Positions 11,034 to 23,639 of a DNA stretch of 64,000 bases are shown here, piece by piece. The stretch spans positions 5,456,001-5,520,000 of the forward strand of contig JAHEWK010000001.1 of assembly GCA_020740775.1 (NCBI GenBank), in the 5' to 3' direction. This DNA is from Ilyonectria destructans. Taxonomy: Eukaryota; Ascomycota; Sordariomycetes; Hypocreales; Nectriaceae. The translations under genes and the position numbers were made by a program. The notes beneath the pieces are model-generated. The model was not told the origin of the DNA, did not search any database, and saw nothing but the letters and a program-made list of their open reading frames with translations. Position 1 is the stretch's first letter; each line of letters begins with the position of its first letter.

Positions 11034-12960
11034 TAGAATGGCAGATGGCGGTATTCACGGGATTCATGGGATAGAGACGGATAACCGGGATGGGTCGAGT
11101 CTCAGGCAACCTAGATTGGCCAGCAATTTTGGACGAGACCGGAGGAGGTCGGGAGGCCCCTCTGAGCTGTTCAGGCACAGGGGCCGGGGAAGATTCGGCG
11201 TTTAGGAAAACCGGCAGACAACAGAAGCCGACGTTGGTTGTGCATCATGTATAGTATAGTATGGAGTAAGCTGTAGAACGTAAACAAAAAAAACGACGTT
11301 TTAAGATAACTTCCGGATGTGGGGACGGGAATGGGGTTCCTGGGTGGATGCACCATTGCTGTTGTGTGCTGAAGGCGCCACTCTTCGCCGCGACGCCGAA
11401 GTGCGTGATGTGATGGAGAATGGGGACGGCCGACGAACGGGCGTCATCATGCCACAGGGCAGTCATGCGCCTCGCACCCTGGACGATGCCCATGACGGAG
11501 CACGATATCTCATCCTGAGCGGTATTTGCTCCGGCTGTCGTGCGTCTCTGAAGCTGAATAGTATTCACCGCCGGCTCCTACGGGTCTCTCTCGACGCTGG
11601 GGCCGGGTCGTGGCCCTCCAGGTTAAAGCGTCCTAAATACCTACCCGCACCTAGTGATCTTGGGGTAAAAGCTTGGCGAGCTTTAGGGCTGGGGTTGGCA
11701 GAGAACATGGTGTGGGAGGGCACCGAGGGTGGCCCACCATGGAACAGACGGATGACGAGCGGATGATCCGATGGGGGTCTCGTTGGCAGCTGCTGATACC
11801 TCAACAATCTAGTGCCGTACACCGGCAGTGCATGATGACAGGTTGCTGGCAGTGCTGCTGAGCTTTACCGTTCAAGGCAGGTCGAGGCCATGGCGAGAAG
11901 GATGGTCCAGACGGAGAGCCAGGAGGGAACCCACAGAGCCGTGGACCACGGATTGTGTTACTTGGAACTGGAGGGTTCGGATGTGCCTGTCTTTGGTCGC
12001 TCGGGGGGTCCTCGGTGGGTCTAGGCCTGGGCTGTGGTGGATGGCCGGAGGAACTAAATGCAGGGTTTGAATGATAGACACGTCAAAGAGAAACAGTCTG
12101 TGTGGCACTACATAGACCGAGGCTCTCATTACGACTTGACACAATCGCAGCATTGTAGCACAAGATAGGCCCGCCCTGTGCGACGTCAGTCAAAATGGTG
12201 ACTAGGGGTTTAAAAGTGATGAAGAGTCACCGGCGGGCTCCGGTTGGACAGGAGAGTGTGGGCTATAATTATCAGGGAGCTTAGATACGGAACATTAAAA
12301 GTACCCAGCATACGACGGCTATACAGGCATTGAATATAATCGACCAGGGCTCGGCATAATCTGCAGGGCATGGTGAGAGAAGCTTTGGCCCCCTGGCGGC
12401 ACCGATGCCGTGTACAGACTGGATCGCTATCTGTCTTTGTGCACCCGAGGATAAAATAAGCCGTGAGAAGGGGAGAAGAGGTGAGAAAATCCAGACAATG
12501 ACGGCGACGGAGGCGAAGTCAGTGGATGCCGGAGGATGTAGAGGAGTCTTTTTTCCCAGATTGCCACCTTGGGATGAGAGAATAACGTCGGCTGCCATTG
12601 GACAGGCCCGTTTGAGGTTCTATGTATGCCCAGCCCCCTGACGCGGAAAACCATTAGCCACAAACTACTGACCGGACTCTAATGCGCTTCCGATTTCCAA
12701 CGTGTGTGTGCCACTGCCCTATTTGCTCGATGAGTGCCGGCGGGCTGAATCAATGTCGATCCAGATGTGAGCCGTGTCTCTGATCGCCCTGACATCAGGT
12801 TTCTTCCTTATCTCTCCGACTCCAAACCCTAGCAGGATCCGTTGTGAGTTCGTGATAATGGCAATTGGACTGTTTTGCCGGGCGGCCATTGGCTGGTCCG
12901 TAGCGATGGGTGAGGACGGAAGAGTTCGCTTCACTGCCAAGTTGTCAGCGCCACCACCAC

Positions 12961-12987
12961 TGCGCACGCTGCGCACGCTGCGCACGC
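12961..12987. repeat. Tandem 9-mer, three copies
   Basis: Three exact copies of TGCGCACGC, followed to about 13012 by decayed copies (tgcacgcacgctgcac). It looks like ordinary short-repeat slippage in non-coding DNA. Confidence 0.9.
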
Positions 12988-13105
12988 TGCACGCACGCTG
13001 CACACCACTGCACAACAGCGGGCGCGCGCACCGAGACCCCAACCGAGTGGAGGGTAACCTAGGTACCTGGGCTACCAGTGGGTTCCCAGGTGGATGCCTT
13101 CTAGT

Positions 13106-13136
13106 GGGTGCAGTGGGTTTGCAGTGGGTGGGTGGG
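13106..13136 (+). other. Potential G-quadruplex
   Basis: Five GGG runs at 13106, 13115, 13126, 13130 and 13134 on the plus strand, the last three separated by single T residues. The pattern fits a four-tetrad-run G-quadruplex motif of three tetrads. It overlaps a set of four AGTGGGT heptamers between 13077 and 13129. Whether it folds is unknown. Confidence 0.5.
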
Positions 13137-14000
13137 TCTCTGCTCGCAGAAGCGCGACCCGCCGCAACGGGGAAAACAGGTACATGCAGTCAAGCGTTCA
13201 GGGATGCAGTCTGACGTTTCCAGGCCAGAGGGTGTAATTTTGGCTGGCCGTCGTCATCAGCTTCTGCACCGCGGAGTCCGTACTCCGGGCTGGGTATCTT
13301 CGTGTAGAGCGTGCACTCGGCACCCGGGCCTCCAGCACAGCAGAAGAGCACAATACCATCGGCGGTTGGAATTGGTGTCCCTGGTAACCAACGCCACAGC
13401 GGGAACAGAGTCAACTGCAGCTCAACTCGGCCAGAGTCAGTCATCTATCAGGTCAGGTCAAGGTGAGCGCGCCCGCCCCTGGGAAAATCTCAGTAGGAGT
13501 CCGGGTCCGGTCTGGACTCTCCCGCGCGCCGGCACCTCTCCGGGCGGCCTAGGACCACCGCTACCGCTACCGGGGAACTGACCCGAACTGAACGATAAGC
13601 CGCCTGACCCAGCCAACAAGCTTTTTTATGGCTGACGACGGGTCTGTTTTTGGTGGCATGCCTCACGCCGGGGAGTGCCTTTTTTTCCCTCCAGCTTCTT
13701 TTTTCTCTCTCTCTCTCTACCCCTTCTCTCTTTCGTTACCCGTTCCCGTCCCTCCTTTTGTTGGCATTCCCCGGTCCCGTTGTCCCCTAGGTTGTTTCAA
13801 TCCCTTGGCCTGGACCTGCTCGTCGCCCGCACGTTGCCTGTCCCTGGCTGCCTGTTCCTTGTCCTGCGAGCTGCTGATTGTGCCGGTGGCTGCTTTTTGT
13901 TGTACAAAGTACTGCATCATCTGTCGGTCTGTCCCGTGTCTCGTCCTAGGGAGGGTATTGTGCATCAAGATATGCGTGCGTGGGCTTGAACCTGGTCATT

Positions 14001-14032
14001 GCTTGGTTGCTTGGTTGCTTGGCTGCTTGGCT
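14001..14032. repeat. Tandem 8-mer, four copies
   Basis: GCTTGGTT twice followed by GCTTGGCT twice, in the TRK upstream region. A short minisatellite. Confidence 0.85.
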
Positions 14033-15067
14033 CCTCTGCCCTTGCAGAGCGAGAGAACTGCCCTCGTGGCTCGATCGCGTATCCCGAGTCGCTCTCTCGA
14101 TCTTTGTTCTGCCGCTTCTGTGTGATTGCGACTGGTTACCTCTCTGGACCCGACGCTGCCTCTTCGCAAGTACCCTGCTGTATCTTGTTGTATCCCGCTC
14201 CCTACCTCTATACCATCACCGCCTTGCTATTGTTTCCCCCTTTCCACTTTTATTGTGTTTGTTTGCTTTGCGCATCCGTCTCCATTGTTGTTATTGTTGC
14301 CTCCTTCCGCCCCGGGGCCTGGGACCTGGGACCTGGACCACACAACTGGGGACCCTAAGGTACTTCAACCGCTCTCGGCAGCTTTTCGTTGTTGCTCCTC
14401 TCGCATCACATCACTTCACCTCAACTCACCTCACCTCACCTCGCCCTTTTCGCCTCGGCTCAATCCTATTGTTCCTCTTTAGTACATCCTCTCTTTGAGG
14501 TTGTGACCTTGCCCTACCTCAGTCGTTCATCAACCTACATAAAGAACCCTGCCCTGCCTGCATTTCTACTGTCAACCCACTCAACCGACTCTACCCTCTT
14601 CGCCTCAATTTGTCCGAAGTTGCAGTACGCATTCGCCAATCGTCGTGGCTCCATTGTTCTTGGTCTGGGCTCTCCGTCAGCTAGTCGAGTCGAGCCTAGA
14701 TCCAGTTCATCACAGCCACCATCCACTCTCCAAAGAACGACCAACCCACTCGCCGTCGCACCCATCGCGCCCATCGCGCCCACACCCGGCCATTCATCAT
14801 CCTCGTCATTCATCGCCGGCATCATCCTCTCACCCTCCCAATCCGTCCACTCCCGAGCAATTCCGCGTCTGTCCTTAACCTTGTGCGCTTAAACGGGTTT
14901 CTGACACCACCGCCACTCTTTTACCGTCGCTTTTCACCGCCTCCATGATGCCTTTGATCTAGTCAGCGACCGTCATTACCCCCGTCCTCCCTCCTTTCTC
15001 CTCCTCTCCTCCTCCCTCTACCGTTTGCCTTCCCAGCTTTCGTCCAGTTCCTCTCCGCCGTTGAGAT

Positions 15068-18000
15068 ATGCTGGACGGGGCGCGCGCCTTTTTCTGGGCG
15101 CAGCTCAGAGCTGTCAAGCCAGCGTTCGTGTCCAAGACGCCGCATTTCAATTTCATCTCGGTTCACTGTAAGTTGCTTCTGCTGCTGATTCTTGGCGCTC
15201 CTCTGCAGTGCATCACCCCCCACCACGCCCACGTGGCCCGCGACTCTCCATGCTGAGAATCCCAAACCCACTGACACAACGCGCTGCAGATACTTGGATT
15301 ATCGGTGCGACACTCCTCGCCTCCGTCATCATCTACGCCTCCGGGACCAACACCGTCACATATGTCAACGCCCTCATGTTCGCCAGTGGCGCCAACACGC
15401 AGGCCGGCCTCAATCCCACAGACCTCATGGACCTGACCACCTTCCAACAGGTCGTCATCTACCTCTTCACCATGATGTCCAATCCCATCACGCTGCACAG
15501 CTCCGTCGTCTTCCTCCGTCTCTACTGGTTCGAAAAGCGATTCCAGGGCTGGGTCTCCGATGCCAGGCAGCGCCGAGGGACTCTATCCAAAGCTAAGTCA
15601 CAGGCGCGCAACGAGATGCGCGGCGCCGAAGAGGGTGTCAATGGGCGCAGCATCACCGTGGTTCCCAACCGTGGCCTCCCACCTCGCATGACCAACGACG
15701 GAATCTTGCTCGACGGAAACGAAAGGTTCGAATCACAAGCCATTGTGGACGACGATGACGACGACGGCTACCCGCCGGCCAAGACTACTCCAGCCAACAG
15801 CGATGAGAGCGACACAGCCACTGTGTCAGCTGCTCGGTCCAATAGCATGGAGCTGTGTCCGCTGGAGAAGCCCGAACAGGCACACGAAAACGGCCAAGAC
15901 GACAGGGGTCTTTCGGCGCACGCGAACACCGAGGGGCACAACCAGATTCTCGGAATCACACAAACAGCAATCACATTTGCCGACACGGTCAAGAGAAGCG
16001 ACGGCGTCGATGACGACACCAAGTTCCCACAGAAGCGCCCAAATGCTGAGCACATCGCCATTCTCCAACGCCAACGGAACCAGGACAATGAGGTTTTGCG
16101 CATTCCTGGACCTCGTGATGCCGAGAAGGGAATGGGCCCGAGGCTCCTGGACGACCACGATGCTGGAGAAGATGAGGATACCATCGCCGTGACCCGGTCC
16201 AACATCTCGGGGCCGGATCCTGCAACCGTCGACTCTGGAGTACCCCGCGACCGCCGACCGACCATCGTTATTGCTGAACCAGATCGGCCCGTTAGAGACG
16301 AGCCCGCCGATGATGGTAAGACCCTTGGCAGCACGCTCGAGGCCTTCAGGCTCCGAAAGCGTCGAGCATTCAGCCGTAGCCAGAAGCACGTTCACGAGGA
16401 TAATGAGAGCGGCCGGCCCGTAAGCGCCTTCCGAACGCGCACCCTCGACACAATCAAGTCCGCCTGGTCGCGCGACGCCGTTAACGACATGCCTTACCTC
16501 AGTTACACGCCGACAATGGCACGAAACTCCAACTTCGTGGGTCTGACCCTCGAGCAACGCGAGGAATTGGGCGGCATCGAGTACCGCTCTCTCAGAACCT
16601 TGGCCTTGATTTTGATCTGCTACTTCTGGGGCTTCCAGACCATCGCTGTCGCTTGTCTACTGCCCTTCATTCGGCACAACGAGCGCTACGGCAGCCTCGT
16701 CGAAAATCAAGGCATTTCCAGGACATGGTGGGGCTTTTGGACAGCCAACTCAGCCTTCATGGACTTAGGGTTCACCTTGACCCCCGACAGCATGAACTCG
16801 TTCAACACCTCCGAATACGCCATGATGATCATGTGGTTCTTCATCATCATCGGAAACACGGGGTTCCCAGTCATGCTGCGGTTCATCATCTGGGTCCTCG
16901 CCAAGATCGTGCCCAGCGGGACAGGACTTTGGGAAGAGCTGAGGTTTCTCCTTGATCATCCTCGTCGATGCTTCACTCTGCTATTTCCTTCCAGCGCCAA
17001 TTGGTGGCTTTTCTGGATCCTCGCCGGTCTCAATGTCATTGACTTGTTGTTCTTCATGGTTCTTGATGTAAGTCTTCTCCTTTCCCTTCTCTCCCACCTC
17101 CCATCTTCAGAGCTAAATCTTAACGCTGCTTAGCTTCACTCCGGTGCCGTCTCCGAACTGCCCATTCACACGCGGTTCGCAGATGGTCTCTTCCAAGCAG
17201 CGGCCACCAGAACGGCGGGGTTCTCCTGCTTTTCCATGTCGGCCCTCCACCCAGCCATGCCCGTCCTATACATGATCATGATGTACATCTCAGTCTTCCC
17301 CATTGCTATCTCTATTCGTCGAACCAACGTCTATGAGGAAAAATCTCTTGGTGTTTACCCCGACAAGAAGAACGATGATGAAGATGGAGCTGCGGAGGCC
17401 AATGCTCTTTCTTACGTCGGTACCCATTTGCGGCGGCAACTGTCCTTCGATCTGTGGTACGTGTTCGTGGGCTTCTTTCTCCTCGCTATCAGCGAAGGAA
17501 ATAAGCTCAAAGCCGGAGATTTCGATTTGTTTGCGATTTTATTCGAGGTCATCAGCGCCTACGGTACTGTAGGACTCAGCATCGGCATCCCAACGGTCAA
17601 TGCCTCTCTCTGTTCCCAATTCACCGTCGTGGGCAAACTCATCATCGTTGCGATGCAAATTCGAGGTCGTCATCGTGGCCTCCCATACGGGTTGGATCGA
17701 GCTGTCCTTCTTCCCAGCGAATCTCGTTTTCAGACGGAAGCCGAAGTGGACCAACCAATCCTGGTCCGAACTCGCACGGGAATGTCAACCGCTACGACAG
17801 GTCAAGACTATCAGTTCAATAACAATGTTCCTGGTCGCCGTCGCAGCACGAGCAGAGGCCGAGAACGCACGAACAGCCACATCATTACACAGTTTCTATA
17901 CCCGGGTCCTGTGATCCGAAATGATGCGATCCACGGACATAAACGGACCCCGTCAGGGGCCTCGCAGCAGCAGCAGCAACAACAACAGCAATTCCCTCGA

Positions 18001-18111
18001 GCCGTCACGGAGCCTATCCCGTCTGAAGAGAAGGATTCGGTCGGTCCACTTCGGACGATCGAGTCTCATATACACCACCCAAGGAGAGCAGAGACTACCC
18101 CAATGCCCTAG
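15068..18111 (+). CDS. TRK1: TRK-type high-affinity potassium transporter
   Basis: Three exons: 15068..15167, 15290..17067 and 17134..18111; 951 aa. Plasma-membrane K+ uptake system of four membrane-pore-membrane repeats. The first repeat (YTWIIGATLLASVIIY, then ALMFASGANTQAGLN) straddles intron 1. A long hydrophilic loop of roughly 350 residues (acidic, Ser-rich, with a run of Asp near 15750) follows, as in fungal Trk1. The other repeats are seen in FWTANSAFMDLGFTL, QAAATRTAGFSCFSMS and EVISAYGTVGLSIGIP. The terminal AMQIRGRHRGLPYGLDRAV is characteristic. The cytosolic tail has nine Gln codons at 17965-17991. Intron 1 (122 nt) is long for this window. The paralogue type (TRK1 or TRK2) is not resolved. 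Confidence 0.95.
17965..17991 (+). repeat. CAG/CAA repeat encoding nine Gln
   Basis: Four CAG, three CAA, one CAG and one CAA codon in the TRK C-terminal tail. Interruptions by CAA suggest a fairly stable tract, but the length is likely to vary between strains. Confidence 0.9.
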
Positions 18112-18794
18112 GAGGGTTTTTGGAAGGATGTTTTCATCCCACTTGAGCGGGAATAACTCATTTTGCAGCCAGAAGTCTGGTTTACCAACACAACAAGATC
18201 CCAGGTCACTTAATTTCGTAACCATTAACGACAAAATCAGGAGTTTCGTACAAGGACGGGTTTAGGGGTCAGGAGAAATTACGGCGTGCAGGGCACAGGA
18301 TTACAACTATACAGGTTCGACAGGTTGGAGTTGGACCAGGGTGCAGTCATCGGATTGAGCGTTTTCAGTATTTTGTTGTCACTTTTCTCCTCGAGAACCA
18401 GGCTCGGTGGTGCCGAAAAGGATTAAATATTTCGAGTCGACTTTTCGTTCGTATTGCTCTGTTGCGGTACTGGACAGTGATTTTTCTTCGGAGTTAAAGT
18501 TAGAATGGCAGTTCAAATACAAAGGGCCGCCACCGGTCAAGCCAACGCCAGAAACACCCTCCTCCCTTCTCGTCCGTCTCTATGCCATCCTAATGCATGT
18601 ATCGTGTCCCGGCCACGCGAGTCTCGGAACGGGGCGACACTTTATCTTAAGATGGGTTCTATAGTCGAAAAGATTAAAGCCAACGCCACCTGCCAACCCA
18701 TGATACCCAATATATCTAGCCAGATCTATCTGACGTCTACCCGATTCCCGACATTTCCTACACGCATTCCTGCTACTCTGTCGTGACATCATGC
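18112..18794. other. Intergenic, tail-to-tail
   Basis: Between the TRK stop and the VPS9-gene stop. No gene-like ORF; it should hold the two 3' UTRs. Confidence 0.55.
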
Positions 18795-21080
18795 TCACTT
18801 GGTCTCGAAGGCGCCAATGTCCTTCAGTGCGCCAGCCAGGCGGCGGTAATCGCGCAGGAGGTCAAGAACCTCGCCGAGCTTGAGATCGCCAGGGGTCTGG
18901 ATCTCCATAAAGCGCTTGTTAGGCGGCGCAATCTTGGGGATCTCTTTAGGGGGAAGGGCGGAGGCGATGTCAGGGAATGCCTAGTTGGGTCAGCTATGAA
19001 CAATATCTTGATGTCCTCTCAAGACTTAGAGAGGCAATGAAGAAAGCTTACCGTTGCAAGATCGCCGCCGTCCGCGGGCTTTGCGTCTTTCACCACGGGG
19101 GGCGTAGAGGGTGTCGAGGTAGTCCGTCCGAAGCCACGGATCATGCTGATGCTGGGCAAGCGGGCCATTGGGTTGAAGGAGTTGCCCAGGTTGCGCATTT
19201 GTTCGAGCACAGCGGGGTTCTGGCCCGGAGGTGGAGTGGCGCCGGTGGCTCGGGGGTCCTCGAAGGCAAAGAGGCCCTTCTTAGAGGAGCTGACACTACG
19301 GCCGCTGCGATTGCTATCCGCACTGTGGTCACGGCGACCTCCAATGAGATTCAGAACTCGGTCCTCACGCTGACCAGGACGCTTCTGGGTTTCCGCATCG
19401 TCGGGGCCAAGGAGGGCGTTAATTCCGCTTGCTGAGTCGTCGTCGTCGGGAGGCGGTGTGCTGACTAGTTTGCGCGCGTCGTCCAGAGTGCGTGGGACGA
19501 CAATGGACTCTCGGGGACTATCCTGGTGCTCCCGCAGCTTTCCTACTAGGAATTTGTAGCTGTCGCCTAAGCTGGTCGAGATGTTCTTGAGACCCTGGTC
19601 GGCTGTGTTGAAGACGGCGTCACTGGCGGCACCGAAGGCCTGCGCAGGCGTGTTGACGAGATCGCTCAGCCGTCGATTGCGCAAGGTAGTGGTGGCCTTG
19701 AGGCCAGCTGGTGAGGCAGCGGGTTTAGTTGCTGCAGCAGTCTCCTTGGTTGTTTCTGGGGCGCTCTGAGTTGCAGGCGCGGCCCCTTGTGAGTACGCAG
19801 GCGGGAATGTTTCCGTCCTGGGGCTTGTACTCTTGGTCGGCCCAGAGAGGTGCTCGTCGGCGCGCAAAGTGGCAAGGTCTACAGTCTGAAGGAAGCTAAT
19901 GACAGCCTCGAGGTTGGTCAGGCAATATGCAGCTTCCCCTGTAAGTTTGGGCTCCCATCGGAAGTTCTGGATGAAGTGGACGTCGCTAATGACGTGGAGA
20001 TTCTCTGGCGCGAGTGTAATGAGGGTGTAAATGAGCATGGGCATGATCTCATCGGCAGAGGCGGAGGGATGGAAGTGGGCGAGGGTATCGACGATGCTTC
20101 TGTGAGCGGCTTTGAGATGGTTGAGCTTCCCAAGAGGATATCTCTTCTGGGTCATGAGGCCAAGATCTCTCCTCGCTTGCTCCAGGCGCTGCGTGATCTC
20201 GCCCAACTTGGCCGCGGTCGCCTCCGGTGATTGGTTTGAATCTTCACCAAGATCGATTCCCAGATCAACCGGACCAATTCCAACCAGTGCCAGAGCTGCC
20301 GTCTTGGAGCGGAGCTTATCGTCCTGGGCTTCATCCTGGGTGCTCCGATGACGATATATCCGCTCGTAGATGCCTTCGCATAGCCTACGCTCAACGGCCT
20401 CCTCCAACAAGCCCCGTTTCGCCTCGAGGGCTTTCCTGGCACGTTTCCTCCTCGCGAGTTCTTCGGCGGTGATCATCTGCTGCTCGGAATCGGGCTTGGG
20501 CTTGTCTTTCATGTTCCGGGCACTAGCTTTGGATCGCAGGCGGCTAGCGGCGGAGGAGATGGAGGAGGAGGACGGAGCGGGAGAGACATCGCGGCTCTGC
20601 ATAGTCAAAAGGGCATTGATGTGAGTGTTGATGTGGGAGGCTGCGAGGGCGTAGAATTCTTGGAACTTCTCCGACAGCCTGTCGATGCTAGGCGGGGTAG
20701 GATGGACCTTGGCGGAGAGGGAGTCGATGAAGCTGGCGATGGTTAGGCAGGGGAAGCAGGACATGGAGGAGCTTCGTGGGGTACCTGTCGGTCAGAGTGA
20801 CGAGCTCAATGGGCAAGATGTCGAGCTCTATAGAGGCTCGGTTGACCTCGAGGGCATCCTCCGTGTCGGTGTGGTCGCTGGTCTCGAAGGCATCGGGAGA
20901 GTCGGCGACATCGGCTGAGTTCGCAAACGTATGTGCCCTCTTGGGCAGCTGGAGGCGATCGTCGTCATCGGGAGCGACGGACTGGGAGGTTTGGGTACGC
21001 GGAACCGACGGGCGAGCTGACGAGCCCTTGGCGGGGCTTTGGGAAGCCATGGACCTGTGGGCGGAGCTGTAGACCATCAT
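18795..21080 (-). CDS. VPS9-domain Rab5-type guanine nucleotide exchange factor
   Basis: Three exons on the minus strand: 21080..20785, 20732..19052 and 18980..18795; 720 aa. Introns are 52 and 71 nt. The first joins ELVTLTDS to FIDSLSAKVHPTPPSIDRL, the second joins GGDLAT to AFPDIASALPPKE. The VPS9 catalytic domain lies around residues 290-380: SADEIMPMLIYTLITLAPEN followed by GEAAYCLTNLEAVISFL, where the Asp and the YxLTNLEAA-type block are the conserved exchange residues. Such proteins activate Rab5/Ypt51-like GTPases in endocytic and vacuolar sorting. The rest is Ser/Pro-rich and disordered. No CUE domain is seen, so Muk1-like is as likely as Vps9. A second ATG at 21050 (MASQSPAKG) could be the start. 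Confidence 0.87.
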
Positions 21081-21983
21081 GGTGAGCTTCTGGGACGCGC
21101 GCTGCGAACAAGATGGTGACGGTGACGGGGGAGAATCAAGAGGAGAGGTAAAAGGTAGGTTGGCGAGGTGACATGGAGCGCGATACATACCTGTTACTAC
21201 CACGGCGGCATGAAGCAAGTCAGAAGGCTGAGTGCAACTGGATGATGCAAGAGCCAACGTGTCTCGAAACTCAAAACCGGCCCGAGCAGTTACGGAGGTA
21301 TTAGCGGATTCCAGGCTTACTCGTGCAGGGCAGTCGGATGCGACGGCCAGGAGCAGCAGAGAGGGCGCATAAAACGAATGTGTATTGGCTTGTGCGATGG
21401 TGAGGATGAGATGAGATTGATGATGCTCGATAGGCGGCGACTCAGCATGACGGAGCGACGATCGTCAGGTCACGCACGATAAGGGAAGGGAGAGATAAGT
21501 TAGGCCCTGTGGAGGAGCTGTCCTGGGCCTGAATCTGCTGCATGACTGGCCAGTGCAGAGGGGGGAGCGGGTGGGGGTCCAGACCGATATTAGCGGCAAC
21601 CCAATGCGCTGAGGTCGCAGCCTCCAGCTAAGTTACAGGGGGTTGAGCGTCATGCACAGGGGAGACTCCACTGAAGGATGGCACCTGGACACGATCGACT
21701 GCTATCCGAAGCCACACTAGCCACGACCAGCCCCAGCCTCAGCCCCAACAAGCACTGTCGACAATAGCCTCGGATAAGTTTGAGGCTTGTCTCATCGAAT
21801 ACAGTGGCGATGGGGTCATAACCAAGGTTAGCACCAAGTCACCAACCTACCATGAAGGACCCGTATGACTCTTGCATGCGAGGACAGCCGAGGGCGTGCA
21901 GCGTACAGTTTGCGACTCTCCCGCCCCGCCAGCGGTTCCTGGAGAAAGTGGTCTTCAACGAGAATTTGGAGAAATAAGACGCT

Positions 21984-21997
21984 TATAATTAATTATA
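21984..21997. repeat. AT palindrome
   Basis: TATAATTAATTATA is a perfect 14-bp palindrome containing two overlapping TAAT cores, as bound by homeodomain proteins. No function can be shown from one site. Confidence 0.6.
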
Positions 21998-23285
21998 CAC
22001 ACTCCAACAACTCCAAGCCGGATGCAACAGATGTCGAGTAACTGCGGAGCAGAGGATAATCCCCATCCCCATCGACCCCAAGTTCTCCTCCCTCCTAATT
22101 ATCTACAATTGGGGTAATGTACCTTGTATTCTCTGGGCCATAAGTTCTCCGTTATGTGAGGGTGCTGGTGGTGTCTATATCAACTTTATCCTCGGTAAAC
22201 ACCCACTAGAAGAAGGAGAGGGAGACGCGATGTAACGATGGTGGCATTGATGAGAGCCTCATTCACCGGTCAACAGGACCATCTCAAACATGTGATCTGA
22301 TCTCTGTCCGAAAAGCCAATACTCCAATGGCGAAGAATCAAAAGGTCATGGGGTATTGAACCACAGCCATTCTGATCTTCATCACTGAGCTCGGTAAGTA
22401 CAGTACATGACCACTCTGAGACTGCCCTTCAGAATGACCAACGCTGACCATTCAGTGACGGGGGACCTAGGACACTTCCCCACAGCAAGTAGCCCGCTTT
22501 CCCCGCAAAACCCGCAGGAGCGGAGCCCAGATGTTGACGGGGACTAGGGCAGGCCTACTTGTTTGAGGTCCAATGCGCTGTAAGGGAGCACTCCCTCCTC
22601 TACACGTTGTCACAGGTACCTTGGCTCCCTATAATTAATCCCGTCACTGAATGCCGCTGTCACCTACCCTTGACCCTCCCATGCTCATGGCGAGATTTCC
22701 ATCCATCCAGGGTCCAAGGGTCCAAGGTTCCAGGCCCAGACAGGCATTTCCAATCCCGGAGGATGCGAGCTGCTTTCCCCTTGCACCTGTCTTCCTTTCA
22801 CCCATCCCATCCCTCTGGCCTTTGGAGTCTCGCTCCATCATGAAGATGCAAATGTGCCGTCCGTCCAGGAAACGGTGGCTGTCCGATCACCCCACGGTAA
22901 CGCAACAGTGGCCTCATTGTGTTTCCCCGGTTTCCCCAGTTTCCCGTTCCTTGTATTCCCTTCCCCTTCCATCCTCGCACCGCATCAATTGATCAACCAG
23001 TGAGTGGTCTGTCCCTCTGGAATCCACCTGGCCCCCTACGTCGGCTATCTCTCTCCTCCATGCGGGGTCCCCACACGCGTCCCAAGCAACCACCAACCGC
23101 GTCAGAGCAGCACCCCTTCAGGCTTCGAGCCGTCCTGTCGGTCTAAGTTGCAGTACTGTAGTACTGTAGGTACATGGGGGTGCCCGCCGCCCCCGAAACG
23201 TCACTGGCGCCGCTCGCTCAGCGTCGATCGGTTAAGGGCGAAAGCCCAAAAGCACAGCCGCCGTTGATGGGTGGAGTTAGTTGCT

Positions 23286-23303
23286 GGGGGGGGGGGGGGG
23301 GGG
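23286..23303 (+). repeat. G18 homopolymer
   Basis: Eighteen consecutive G residues about 340 bp before the acyl-CoA synthetase ATG. Length should be considered uncertain, as such runs are error-prone in sequencing. Confidence 0.9.
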
Positions 23304-23639
23304 AATTGGAGAACCGAGTTGGCGCTGGGCTGGAGGCACAATAGCCGGGCTCAACCGAGACTGTAGCTATGAATTGACCTTCTCTCCCTCACTTTGCCAA
23401 TCTTCCACCATCTCTCGCCTGCGCGCTCTCTGCCTCTGGCTCTGTGTCTACCTTACCCTGCTCTCACCAGTTCTCTTGTTCTTTCCAAAGCCTTTTTCTC
23501 CATTAGGTGGCCCGGTAGGTAAGGGCAGAGAGCAGTAGAGTAGACCGGTTCTCACCACCCTCCTCTTCATCTTCAGCTTCATCCTCATCCTCGTCACAAC
23601 ACCAGCTTCACACGCGTGCCTCAACGCACACAACTCACA

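Larger units (their letters stand above)
11034..15067. other. 4-kb region without a supported gene; includes TRK leader
   Basis: No ORF here resembles a known family. Plus-strand ORFs at 13628, 13980 and 14389 are long only because the strand is pyrimidine-rich, and they read as runs of Ser, Pro, Leu and Cys. From about 13670 to 15060 the sense strand is strongly C/T-rich, which suits a promoter and long 5' leader of the TRK gene. The segment also holds tandem repeats (12961, 14001) and a G-run cluster (13106-13136), listed separately. Confidence 0.5.
21081..23639. other. 2.6-kb divergent promoter region
   Basis: Between the VPS9 start (-) and the acyl-CoA synthetase start (+). No supported gene. 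It contains a 14-bp AT palindrome at 21984-21997 and an 18-G run at 23286-23303. The plus strand becomes C/T-rich from 23380 to the next start codon, as in other leaders in this window. Confidence 0.5.

Noticed and set aside
13628..14892. Overlapping plus-strand ORFs of up to 172 codons before TRK1
   Set aside because: They follow from a C/T-rich strand, read as Ser, Pro, Leu and Cys runs, overlap in all three frames and lack any family motif.
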